Shown here piece after piece: positions 1 to 6,035 of a stretch of 6,097 nucleotides of DNA. The position numbers were made by a program, and so were the translations under genes. Each line of letters opens with the position of its first letter. Position 1 is the first letter of the stretch. Below the pieces are notes generated by a model. It worked only from the letters and a program-made list of their open reading frames with translations, was not told the DNA's origin and did not search any database. This DNA comes from Candidatus Heimdallarchaeota archaeon. GTDB lineage: Archaea > Asgardarchaeota > Heimdallarchaeia > Heimdallarchaeales > Heimdallarchaeaceae. Location of the stretch: contig DAOVRE010000112.1 of NCBI GenBank assembly GCA_030628305.1, positions 1-6,097 of the forward strand, in the 5' to 3' direction.

Positions 1-2
1 AA

Positions 3-77
3 GAAAAGGAAAAATTATTAGAAAAAATACAACCTATTAAAGTTCAATTTCCTTCAGAAGAAGAAAATAATCAATAA
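3..77 (+). CDS. C-terminal end of an upstream gene (partial)
   Basis: The only frame open from the left edge reads EKEKLLEKIQPIKVQFPSEE and ends with NNQ and a TAA stop at 75-77; the other two plus frames stop within 40 bases. The tail is highly charged (Glu/Lys rich) and looks like a flexible or coiled-coil C-terminus, which says nothing about function. The stop lies 17 bases before the ATG of the AAA+ gene, so this gene is probably an earlier member of the same operon. The 5' end, start codon and any domain are outside the window. Confidence 0.6.
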   Translation, partial: EKEKLLEKIQPIKVQFPSEEENNQ

Positions 78-82
78 AATAA

Positions 83-86
83 GAGG
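83..86 (+). promoter_or_regulatory. Ribosome binding site of the AAA+ gene
   Basis: GAGG lies 8 bases before the ATG at 95. It supports that start and falls in the short gap after the upstream stop codon. No promoter-like element is apparent in the 17-base gap, so transcription probably comes from further upstream. Confidence 0.6.
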
Positions 87-94
87 AAAATACA

Positions 95-1642
95 ATGACA
101 ATTTCAATTGGAAATATAATGAAGGATGGTTATTCTGGTTATTCTGTCCGTTCAATATTGATGAATCCAGAGTTCCGTGATAGAGTTTCTAAAGACGTTA
201 CTGTTCGTGGTAATGAAATTGGGAAAAAACTTGTTATGGATAAATTAGCCGTTGGTGGTAAAGTCTTGATCACAGGTCCAACAGGTGAAGCCAAAACTCT
301 TTTTGCAAGAGTATTGCTTGACCATATCGTTAGAGAAATTAACAACAACAAATATCACATCGGTGGTTGTCCATTCTTAGAAGACGCTGGATACATTGTA
401 GATATTATCAATAACTTCCCATCAAATCCTTTTGCTGGAATTAGAGTTATGCAATCTCTATGTCCTTACTGCAGACAAAAAATCGAAAGTGTTTTGTCTG
501 ATGAAGGTAGTCCTGTACAATTAGATAATACAAATAGTATACTTGAAATTTCTCCAAAAGAAGTAGTAAGTAGGCTAGGAAAACTCGAAGCAACAAAAAC
601 ACTAGTCCGAAGAGCGCAACTGGATCCAAGAAATGACCCTGAAAGTCTCTATATGTTACTTGCTGGAGTCGAAAACCTAGAAGAGTTGTTTGGCAAAGAA
701 ACTCAAACTACTTATGCTGCCACCTCACACAAGGTAGGTGTTCTTTCCCATGGTATATTAGTTGTAAATGAAATTCAGAGGCTCCCATTAACACTATTAG
801 AATCATTGATGGGTTTTCTCGAAGAACCAATGGGTATTAAATACAACATCCAAGGAGAGCCAGTTTACATTGATGGAGCTGTAATTTTCACATCTAATGC
901 ACCATTAACAGTCTTTGGAGAAGAAAGCCAGCCTATTATCAATCGTATTCCTGAAGTACTGTGGCCAGCACGTTCTGTTGAAAGTAGAGAACAAATTATT
1001 CGTGATATGTTTGAAGAACAGATTGTTCTTTCAAGTAAAAAAATTACAGCAAATCCTTCCATTATTCAATTACATGAATTGGAAAAAGATACTACAGATT
1101 TTGTTAGCAGACTTGCAGTAGATTTTCTTGCATATCTTGGAAATAATTCCTTACCTAGCAACCTAAAATCAAAAGACATTCGTTCAGAAAGTCGTATGGC
1201 ACGTACCGATTTCTATTCTGGTCTTGATGAAATCCATGATCCACAAAGAAATCCTCACATAGACTTACGTACTATGAACAATATCATCGGTGAAACAGTG
1301 CTTTTACAAGCTAGAGAAACAGCTACAGATGTCAATGTCATAACTCTAGAAAAGTTGCGAAGCACTATGAATGCTTATGATATACCAGTTTCAATGCTAA
1401 ATGATGCTCTTCAACAAATCAAGATTCTACTAAGAACATCTATAAAAGAATCAGAAGTTTCTATAAGTGTTCAAGATATCTCTGAAGATATTTCAAAGAT
1501 GAAGGCACTAAGTGATAATGAATTAGCAGATTTGATTGTAAAGTTTGAAGGTTTAGATAAATACAAAGACAAAATCCGTACAACAATAATTGAGAGTCTT
1601 AGACCATCTTACGAACAATTGTTAAGAGTAGATTACATCTAG
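95..1642 (+). CDS. ChlI/MoxR-type AAA+ ATPase with a Cys-rich insert
   Basis: Predicted cytosolic AAA+ ATPase of the helix-2-insert clade (magnesium-chelatase I / MoxR). Residues 61-68, GPTGEAKT, form a Walker A with Ala at the sixth position, as in many ChlI-like proteins (GxxGxAKS/T). An insert after it holds H88, C92, C123 and C126, echoing the CPF...CxxC segment of some ChlI homologues and possibly binding zinc. Residues 219-226 (HGILVVNE) are the Walker B, with Asn225 where Asp is usual and the catalytic Glu226 kept. TSN at 266-268 is sensor 1, R284 a candidate arginine finger, and R392 (DLRTMNN) a candidate sensor 2 ahead of the lid helices. Residues 420-515 are mainly helical. The start is backed by GAGG 8 bases upstream. 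A VWA gene follows 34 bases later, the usual partner of such ATPases. No chelatase large subunit is nearby, so I do not call it ChlI. Family assignment is firm; client and pathway are unknown. Confidence 0.93.
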   Translation: MTISIGNIMKDGYSGYSVRSILMNPEFRDRVSKDVTVRGNEIGKKLVMDKLAVGGKVLITGPTGEAKTLFARVLLDHIVREINNNKYHIGGCPFLEDAGYIVDIINNFPSNPFAGIRVMQSLCPYCRQKIESVLSDEGSPVQLDNTNSILEISPKEVVSRLGKLEATKTLVRRAQLDPRNDPESLYMLLAGVENLEELFGKETQTTYAATSHKVGVLSHGILVVNEIQRLPLTLLESLMGFLEEPMGIKYNIQGEPVYIDGAVIFTSNAPLTVFGEESQPIINRIPEVLWPARSVESREQIIRDMFEEQIVLSSKKITANPSIIQLHELEKDTTDFVSRLAVDFLAYLGNNSLPSNLKSKDIRSESRMARTDFYSGLDEIHDPQRNPHIDLRTMNNIIGETVLLQARETATDVNVITLEKLRSTMNAYDIPVSMLNDALQQIKILLRTSIKESEVSISVQDISEDISKMKALSDNELADLIVKFEGLDKYKDKIRTTIIESLRPSYEQLLRVDYI

Positions 1643-1664
1643 ATCGGCATAATTAGTGCCCACT

Positions 1665-1669
1665 GGAGA
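1665..1669 (+). promoter_or_regulatory. Ribosome binding site deciding the VWA gene start
   Basis: GGAGA sits 7 bases before the ATG at 1677. An in-frame GTG at 1656 would add seven residues (MPTGDNN), but the GGAGA would then lie inside the coding region and nothing comparable precedes the GTG. The ATG at 1677 is therefore preferred. Confidence 0.7.
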
Positions 1670-1676
1670 TAATAAC

Positions 1677-3062
1677 ATGCCCCATAGAATAAATTTCATA
1701 ACAGCAGAAGAATTCACTGACCCTATTCAAGCATATGGAGACGTTGAATTCATCTTAGATTTTGAAGATGCTGCTCAAGTACTTCGGTTATGGCGTAATC
1801 CACATTTAGGAAGAAGTTCTCGCGAAGGAGCAGTTCTTTCTCTTGCTGCAAAAAATGCTGTGGCAATGGAGAATATTGTTCAGAAAATAATGACATCTTA
1901 TTTGACAGCTCCAGAAGAAGAACGCTTGCTTAACGAACTCAAAATTCTACGGTTTATGGGCGATAGGATTCTACCAGATGTATTGGAAAGAGTAAATCGT
2001 AATGAGCTACAAACTCTAGAAGAGATTCTCAAGTACATACAAGATCTGCTTCGCAATCTTAAATACGAGGGATCTGTTGATTTAGATCAATTAGCAGAAA
2101 AACTCAACCAATTGCAAGAGATAATAGACATTGAAATAACCGATGCCTTTGGTAGGAAGAAGCGTATTTCTAGAGAAAGTGTTATGGATTTGCTAGGAAA
2201 GATTCTCGGTCGTTTTCTTTTAAAACAAATATCAGTGGCACCTATTGATGAAGTGCAAAAGAGACCTAGAGGTACAATAAGACTTAGAGAAACTTACAAA
2301 AGCGCGATTTTGAGCTCTCAAAATATACCACCAACTTCTGTTAAACAAGAAGACATAATTCGGGTGAAAAAAGATAGACGATCACTTGTGTATCTAATTG
2401 TAGATATGAGTCAATCTATGAAAAAGGCTGTTTTCGAAGGTAAAATGTCAAGGTTAGATGGGGCCCTCTTAACTAGTTTAAGTCTTTACTATTACTTTAA
2501 AATACTTAATCGTCGAAAAAGGAAAAGATTTGACATGTTCAAACTTGCCGTAGTTCCTGTTAGAAAGAACCCAACTGTCGTTGATGATGACAGTAAAATG
2601 GAAAATTACCTTCTAACAGCTGACGCAAAAGGTAAGACTTACATGGTTCAAGCTGTTCAGACTGCTATTGAACACGCAAAAAAGCAACGTGTGGATAAAG
2701 ATATTGATGTATACTTTACAATAGTTACAGATGGTATGCCCAATGTTACTACCTTTCCATATGAATATCGAAAAAATGAGGAATTGCAGAAATACTTCTC
2801 TGAAATTCAAACTAAAACAAAACCAGAAACAATAGATTGTCTGATTCAACTCAATGGGATTTTCAAACATCTTAAAAATGATAGAACAAGAAATTGGAAT
2901 ATTTCTTATTTCCTTATGGGAACTGAATCTCTACGTAGTAAGGAGTTGTTCATTCACACAAAACAGATGCTGAAGGGTATAACACGACCCATTCTTATCG
3001 ATCCTGCTCAAATAAAGAAACTGGGAGAACAAATTTTAAGGGAGAGTATGATGCATGCTTAA
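1677..3062 (+). CDS. VWA-domain protein, partner of the AAA+ ATPase
   Basis: A 461-residue protein with a helical N-terminal half (about 1-230) and a C-terminal von Willebrand factor A domain (about 235-446). The MIDAS metal site is complete: DMSQS at 243-247 (DxSxS), Thr321 in GKT, and Asp352 in VTDG. In known pairs such as ChlI-ChlD, CobS-CobT, RavA-ViaA and NorQ-NorD, the VWA protein binds the AAA+ ring and recruits the client through the MIDAS; this role is inferred here. The N-terminal part shows no signal peptide or membrane segment and contains Leu/Glu-rich stretches around 80-150 that could form coiled coils. A basic patch, NRRKRKRF at 278-285, follows the first VWA helix. The ATG with GGAGA is chosen over an in-frame GTG seven codons earlier. 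The 3' end overlaps the next gene by 8 bases. It is not a ChlD fusion, because no AAA domain is present. Confidence 0.92.
   Translation: MPHRINFITAEEFTDPIQAYGDVEFILDFEDAAQVLRLWRNPHLGRSSREGAVLSLAAKNAVAMENIVQKIMTSYLTAPEEERLLNELKILRFMGDRILPDVLERVNRNELQTLEEILKYIQDLLRNLKYEGSVDLDQLAEKLNQLQEIIDIEITDAFGRKKRISRESVMDLLGKILGRFLLKQISVAPIDEVQKRPRGTIRLRETYKSAILSSQNIPPTSVKQEDIIRVKKDRRSLVYLIVDMSQSMKKAVFEGKMSRLDGALLTSLSLYYYFKILNRRKRKRFDMFKLAVVPVRKNPTVVDDDSKMENYLLTADAKGKTYMVQAVQTAIEHAKKQRVDKDIDVYFTIVTDGMPNVTTFPYEYRKNEELQKYFSEIQTKTKPETIDCLIQLNGIFKHLKNDRTRNWNISYFLMGTESLRSKELFIHTKQMLKGITRPILIDPAQIKKLGEQILRESMMHA
3040..3044 (+). promoter_or_regulatory. Ribosome binding site of the peptidase-like gene
   Basis: GGGAG within the last codons of the VWA gene lies 10 bases before the ATG at 3055. 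Two further ATGs at 3048 and 3051 belong to the VWA frame (the MM of MMHA) and do not open the downstream gene, so the overlapping 3055 start is the natural one. Confidence 0.5.
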
Positions 3063-4635
3063 AACAGAAACTGAATTTGATGAGATAGTCCGAGTTTATA
3101 ATTTGGCAAGAGAAGATTTCAAAGTTCTCGTAGGCGAAACTCCTGAAAACTATCGTGTATTGCTTTTTGTTAACCCAGATTTGCACATTTCGGTAAATAG
3201 AGTTATTGAAATAACTGGCACCCCACAAGCTATTTTGACGGCTGAACAAATAACTCATCTTAAGTCTGCTCGTATAAACGATTTCTTGCCAGTTGGAAAA
3301 GAAACAATCTATAATTCTCTACCTACTTTGATTTATCTTTCAGCTCCTTCCTATGAACTTAACAAAGAACAAGAATTCACTCTTAGAGTAATGTTAATTC
3401 ATGCCTTTGCACATGCTTACATGAATGAAAAAACTGAGTCAAACTCTCCACAAATACTCTCAAGACTTTATCAAATAGATACTGTTCTGAAGGAATTAAT
3501 GACAAACAATGTTTTTCAATTAAACAAAGAATCATCTGATGGACATGCTTGGGCATGGCAATATTTCCAAGATTTAATTGGTGTAATTCGATTGTTCACC
3601 GAAGCTGGTGTAGAAGATTTTTACATACCCCCTGAAATTGCTCGAAAATATACTCTATTCAATAATTTTTCAATTGAAGCTATAAACTATCTATCTGAAA
3701 GAGCAAAAGTATCAAGGAAAAAACATCTTCATGAACTAATTGATGAAGGTTTTGCACATTATGTTCAAGCAAAAGGCATTGAATACCTTATAAAATCAGG
3801 CGATTATGAGTTCAAGAAAAGTGTTGAGGATAAAGAACCAAAATTACCTAATGAGTTGAAATCATTTTTAGCTCCTCCCATTGGTGAATTTAGTTTAGCT
3901 GTAATAAGAAGACTTGAAACCAAAGTTGAAAATGAAAAAGAGCTTTTCAGCAAACTATTCAATTATAAATCAGATATTGATTTGTTGGAAGAATTCACTT
4001 GGGACGAAGTAAAGGATTTGCTTGCGGTAAATAAAAATCTGCATTCTGAAGGTGTTGTTGAGAAATGGCACTCTACACGAAGTAGATGGACAGATATCTG
4101 GTCTGTTTATGCATATGGTTGGAAAATCATTGATGAATATACTAGAAAGGTATATAGAAAGAAATTTTCAACTTTCGGTCAGTTACAAGATGAAAAACCA
4201 AGAATAGAATCCAAAGGCTATGTTAAAGTTGATCAAAAGAAAGTATATGTCTTTGAAGTTAATGATTATGGAATAGGAATAGATCAACTCGTTATACTTC
4301 ATAACCACATGGCACTGTATAGGGATGATTTTAAGACGATTCTTCCTGCATTTGCTGATGTAATTGTATTCAAGAAGATTGGTGGAATTCACGTTTCAAC
4401 ACTATTCGCAGTTCATAAAACAAAACACCAACCTCTGTCTCCATATAATTTGCCGGTTGTAACAAGAGCTGTTCAAGTAACTAAACGAAAAGACGCTTAC
4501 AAATTTGATTTAGATGAAGAATCTGAAGATAAGGTTGATGTGAGCAATGTTGATTACACTTATTTGCGCAAATTGACCCAACCTCAAAGAGGCGCAATTG
4601 CGTATCTAATAAAAGAAGGATTGTTTGAATTATGA
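3055..4635 (+). CDS. Protein with degenerate HExxH metallopeptidase-like region
   Basis: A 526-residue predicted soluble protein that I cannot place in a named family. At 116-120, in the hydrophobic helix VMLIHAFAHAY, sits HAFAH: the two metal-binding His of HExxH with Ala117 where the catalytic Glu belongs. A second segment at 226-236 (HELIDEGFAHY) resembles the downstream helix of gluzincins, where the Glu of an EGxAxY-type motif (here E231) is the third zinc ligand. The 111-residue spacing from H120 is longer than usual and would require an inserted subdomain. Residues about 370-526 look like a separate alpha/beta domain ending in a short helical tail with an acidic stretch, DLDEESEDKVD (about 483-493). 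It overlaps the VWA gene by 8 bases and the HEAT gene by 4, so coupled translation is likely. It could be an inactive peptidase used as a binding module, an active enzyme with unusual chemistry, or an unrelated fold with a chance motif. The CDS is certain; the peptidase link is tentative. Confidence 0.9.
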   Translation: MLKTETEFDEIVRVYNLAREDFKVLVGETPENYRVLLFVNPDLHISVNRVIEITGTPQAILTAEQITHLKSARINDFLPVGKETIYNSLPTLIYLSAPSYELNKEQEFTLRVMLIHAFAHAYMNEKTESNSPQILSRLYQIDTVLKELMTNNVFQLNKESSDGHAWAWQYFQDLIGVIRLFTEAGVEDFYIPPEIARKYTLFNNFSIEAINYLSERAKVSRKKHLHELIDEGFAHYVQAKGIEYLIKSGDYEFKKSVEDKEPKLPNELKSFLAPPIGEFSLAVIRRLETKVENEKELFSKLFNYKSDIDLLEEFTWDEVKDLLAVNKNLHSEGVVEKWHSTRSRWTDIWSVYAYGWKIIDEYTRKVYRKKFSTFGQLQDEKPRIESKGYVKVDQKKVYVFEVNDYGIGIDQLVILHNHMALYRDDFKTILPAFADVIVFKKIGGIHVSTLFAVHKTKHQPLSPYNLPVVTRAVQVTKRKDAYKFDLDEESEDKVDVSNVDYTYLRKLTQPQRGAIAYLIKEGLFEL

Positions 4636-5411
4636 GTATTGCGAATTTCCTTAAAGGATTAGGCATGGATAGAAAATTACACAGTGAAATTCCTCTAGAC
4701 AGAATTCACTTTGCAATATTTCAACAGATTAAGGGAAAAGCAAAAACAGTGAGAAAACTACTTCCGCTGTTAGAAGATTCGGAATGGAATGTGAGAAATG
4801 CAGCAGCATCTTCTATACTATTTCTTATTTCAAAATATCCAGAATCAAAGAAAGAGGTTTTATCTCATCTACATGATCTCGTTGAAAGAAGTTCCTTATC
4901 TATCAAACTAACAATTTTAGAAGTATTAGGTAAACTAAAACATTATGATTCTAAACCCTATCTCATTAAAATGCTCGAAGAAAGTGGTTATGATCTGCAA
5001 TATGCAGCCATACGAGCTATTGGCTACTTAGATGATGTAGATGTTTTGTATCCGCTCAAAAATGTTGTATATACTCGTGATTACATTACAAAGCGAGCAG
5101 CTATTCTTTCAGTAATTAGAATTACAAATTCTGTGAAGGAAGAAGAGATTATCAAGAAACTAACTCCACACATTCATCTGATAATAGAATCCTACCTTGA
5201 ATTGACTAAACTAGATGAAACTGTAGTCAAAATATTAGATTATGGTGATCCTGAATCATTTCCAGATATGAAAGGATATACTGAATCCGAAATAGTAAAA
5301 CTAGAATCTCTTATTGAGACAAAAGATTATAGTGTAGAAATGTATCAAAATTTTGCCAAGTTAATCTATCCCACATACTTTCCTGTCGCAGAAAATGTAA
5401 GTAAAAATTGA
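4632..5411 (+). CDS. HEAT-repeat scaffold protein
   Basis: A 259-residue all-helical protein with about four HEAT-type repeats. Repeat 1 is about 37-70 (LLPLLEDSEWNVRNAAASSI), repeat 2 about 72-105, repeat 3 about 107-137 (DLQYAAIRAIGYLDD), and repeat 4 about 138-170 (TKRAAILSVIRI). They show the usual pattern of helix A, D/S-x-x-V/I-R-x-x-A turn and helix B. Residues 171-259 are helical but not clearly repeat-like. HEAT arrays are protein-binding superhelices with no catalytic activity, so an adaptor or assembly role in the operon product is inferred. The ATG overlaps the TGA of the previous gene (ATGA), the classic coupled arrangement, with AAGGA at 4616-4620, 11 bases upstream. An alternative in-frame ATG at 4665 has AAAGGA 6 bases before it and would shorten the protein by 11 residues. 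No signal peptide or membrane span is seen. Confidence 0.88.
   Translation: MSIANFLKGLGMDRKLHSEIPLDRIHFAIFQQIKGKAKTVRKLLPLLEDSEWNVRNAAASSILFLISKYPESKKEVLSHLHDLVERSSLSIKLTILEVLGKLKHYDSKPYLIKMLEESGYDLQYAAIRAIGYLDDVDVLYPLKNVVYTRDYITKRAAILSVIRITNSVKEEEIIKKLTPHIHLIIESYLELTKLDETVVKILDYGDPESFPDMKGYTESEIVKLESLIETKDYSVEMYQNFAKLIYPTYFPVAENVSKN
4653..4658 (+). promoter_or_regulatory. Possible internal ribosome binding site in the HEAT gene
   Basis: AAAGGA precedes an in-frame ATG at 4665 by 6 bases, a better spacing than the AAGGA before the ATG at 4632. It raises the possibility that the HEAT protein starts at residue 12 (MDRKLHSE), but the ATGA overlap favours the longer form. Confidence 0.3.
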
Positions 5412-5412
5412 A

Positions 5413-5673
5413 TTAAATATCAAATTTCTTGATACAATATTCAACGAATTCTTTTTTTATCCCTTTTACTAGCTCTTCATTCTTCCACTTCTCGTGTATA
5501 AACTCTCTCACTTCTTCAGGGCAAAGATGAAAACAAGTTGTAACGAGAGCATAACCCATCATTCTATCGCGAATTGTTTGAGAATCTAAAAGATCTAGTG
5601 CTCTTCCAAGATGAGGGTATCTATTCTGTAATTTTATTGGATTTCTTTTCTTTTCTTCCCTTATGCTAATCAT
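5413..5673 (-). CDS. Small hypothetical protein, 86 aa, helical
   Basis: I do not recognise this protein. It starts basic (MISIREEKKRNPIKLQ) and continues as an apparently all-helical soluble protein: RALDLLDSQTIRDRMMGYAL, a Cys-containing stretch TTCFHLCPEE, then a charged helix pair ending CIKKFDI. The pattern of about three amphipathic helices is vaguely like one and a half HEAT repeats, which I cannot establish. Three Cys (two in CFHLC, one in EYCIKKF) are spread too far apart to argue for a zinc site. The start has GGGAG only 3 bases upstream, a short spacing. Its stop is one base from the stop of the HEAT gene on the other strand. The length, complete start/stop and plausible residue composition argue for a real gene despite its size. 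Confidence 0.65.
   Translation of the reverse strand: MISIREEKKRNPIKLQNRYPHLGRALDLLDSQTIRDRMMGYALVTTCFHLCPEEVREFIHEKWKNEELVKGIKKEFVEYCIKKFDI
5418..5434. repeat. Small inverted repeat (hairpin) at the convergent junction
   Basis: TATCAA and TTGATA are perfect 6-base arms around a 5-base loop. The element lies just past the stop of the HEAT gene and inside the last codons of the opposing small gene. The stem is A/T rich and weak; together with the nearby T-run it may mark the end of the plus-strand transcript. Confidence 0.4.
5451..5466 (+). terminator. Candidate U-rich terminator of the plus-strand operon
   Basis: A run of seven T at 5452-5458, followed by A, T, CCC and TTTT, gives a U-rich transcript about 40 bases after the HEAT gene stop. 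Such T-tracts end archaeal transcripts without a strong hairpin. The tract also encodes Lys codons of the opposing gene (KKEF/GIKKE), so it may simply be coding sequence. Confidence 0.3.
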
Positions 5674-5700
5674 GTTCTCCCTTTAATATTGCGTGTTTTT

Positions 5701-5710
5701 CATATAAAAA
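5701..5710 (-). promoter_or_regulatory. Possible TATA-like box for the 86-aa gene
   Basis: Read on the minus strand this is TTTTTATATG, centred about 32 bases upstream of the ATG at 5673. An archaeal box A usually lies about 26 bases before the transcript start, which would leave only a very short leader. The region is A/T rich overall, so chance is a real alternative. Confidence 0.25.
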
Positions 5711-5735
5711 CAATAAACAAACTGTAGATGAAATG

Positions 5736-5755
5736 AAGAAAAACCATTTTTTGCT
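5736..5755 (-). terminator. Possible T-rich terminator after the 67-aa gene
   Basis: On the minus strand, downstream of the TGA at 5768-5766, the sequence reads GGTTTTTCTTCATTTC. A U-rich tract in this position could end the transcript of the 67-aa gene before the next gene's promoter region. No hairpin precedes it and the call is weak. Confidence 0.2.
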
Positions 5756-5765
5756 AAGTTTCACA

Positions 5766-5969
5766 TCATCTTGCGCTTCTTATTTTGTCTTTAACTTCAT
5801 AGATGGCGCAGATTCTACTCATCCCTTTATCCTCGTGGGAAAGTTTATACCAAGCAAGAATTCTACCTTCTGGTGCTTCAATCTCTTCAAAAACTGATTT
5901 AAGATAATTTAGAACACCTTCTGTTTCGAGTTCTTCTTCAGGAACATCGAAATAGTTAAAGAATTTCAT
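5766..5969 (-). CDS. Small acidic hypothetical protein, 67 aa
   Basis: I do not recognise this protein. From the ATG it begins MKFFNYFDVPEEELETEG, continues with an amphipathic helix (VLNYLKSVFEEIEAPEGR), and ends in a segment that looks like beta strand then helix (ILAWYKLSHEDKG, ICAIYEVKDKIRSAR). It is acidic in the first two thirds and basic at the end. A TTG three codons upstream (5978-5976) would add MFF, but no ribosome binding site serves it. The ATG also lacks a good Shine-Dalgarno (a GGA lies about 11 bases before it), so a leaderless transcript is possible. Same strand as the 86-aa gene but separated by 92 bases, so they may be separate units. Ordered composition suggests a real gene; function unknown. 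Confidence 0.55.
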   Translation of the reverse strand: MKFFNYFDVPEEELETEGVLNYLKSVFEEIEAPEGRILAWYKLSHEDKGMSRICAIYEVKDKIRSAR

Positions 5970-6035
5970 AAAAAACAATTCCGTTTTATGCTTCTTAAAA
6001 ACAAGTATTACAAGAATGATACACTCAAGAAATTT

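Noticed and set aside
139..1121. Other open frames of 60-70 codons within the AAA+ gene (139-351, 447-629 and 865-1062 minus; 915-1121 plus)
   Set aside because: All overlap the ATPase coding sequence, which has motifs throughout, and none shows plausible protein features of its own.
95..3062. Magnesium or cobalt chelatase subunits (ChlI-ChlD or CobS-CobT) as a firm call
   Set aside because: The AAA+ and VWA domains fit, but no large catalytic subunit or tetrapyrrole biosynthesis gene is present, the VWA protein lacks the AAA domain of ChlD, and the Walker B is atypical. Only the family level is supported.
2613..3258. Minus-strand open frames of about 85 codons at 2613-2870 and 2995-3258
   Set aside because: They lie wholly opposite well-supported coding sequence, have odd Phe/Cys/Asn-rich compositions and no domain signal; they are shadows of the plus-strand genes.
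3055..4635. Active zinc metallopeptidase
   Set aside because: The HExxH Glu is Ala and the spacing to the DEGFAHY segment is unusually long, so catalytic activity cannot be asserted.
4183..4666. Minus-strand open frames at 4183-4392 and 4481-4666
   Set aside because: Opposite the end of the peptidase-like gene and the HEAT start, with compositions typical of antisense reading of AT-rich coding DNA.
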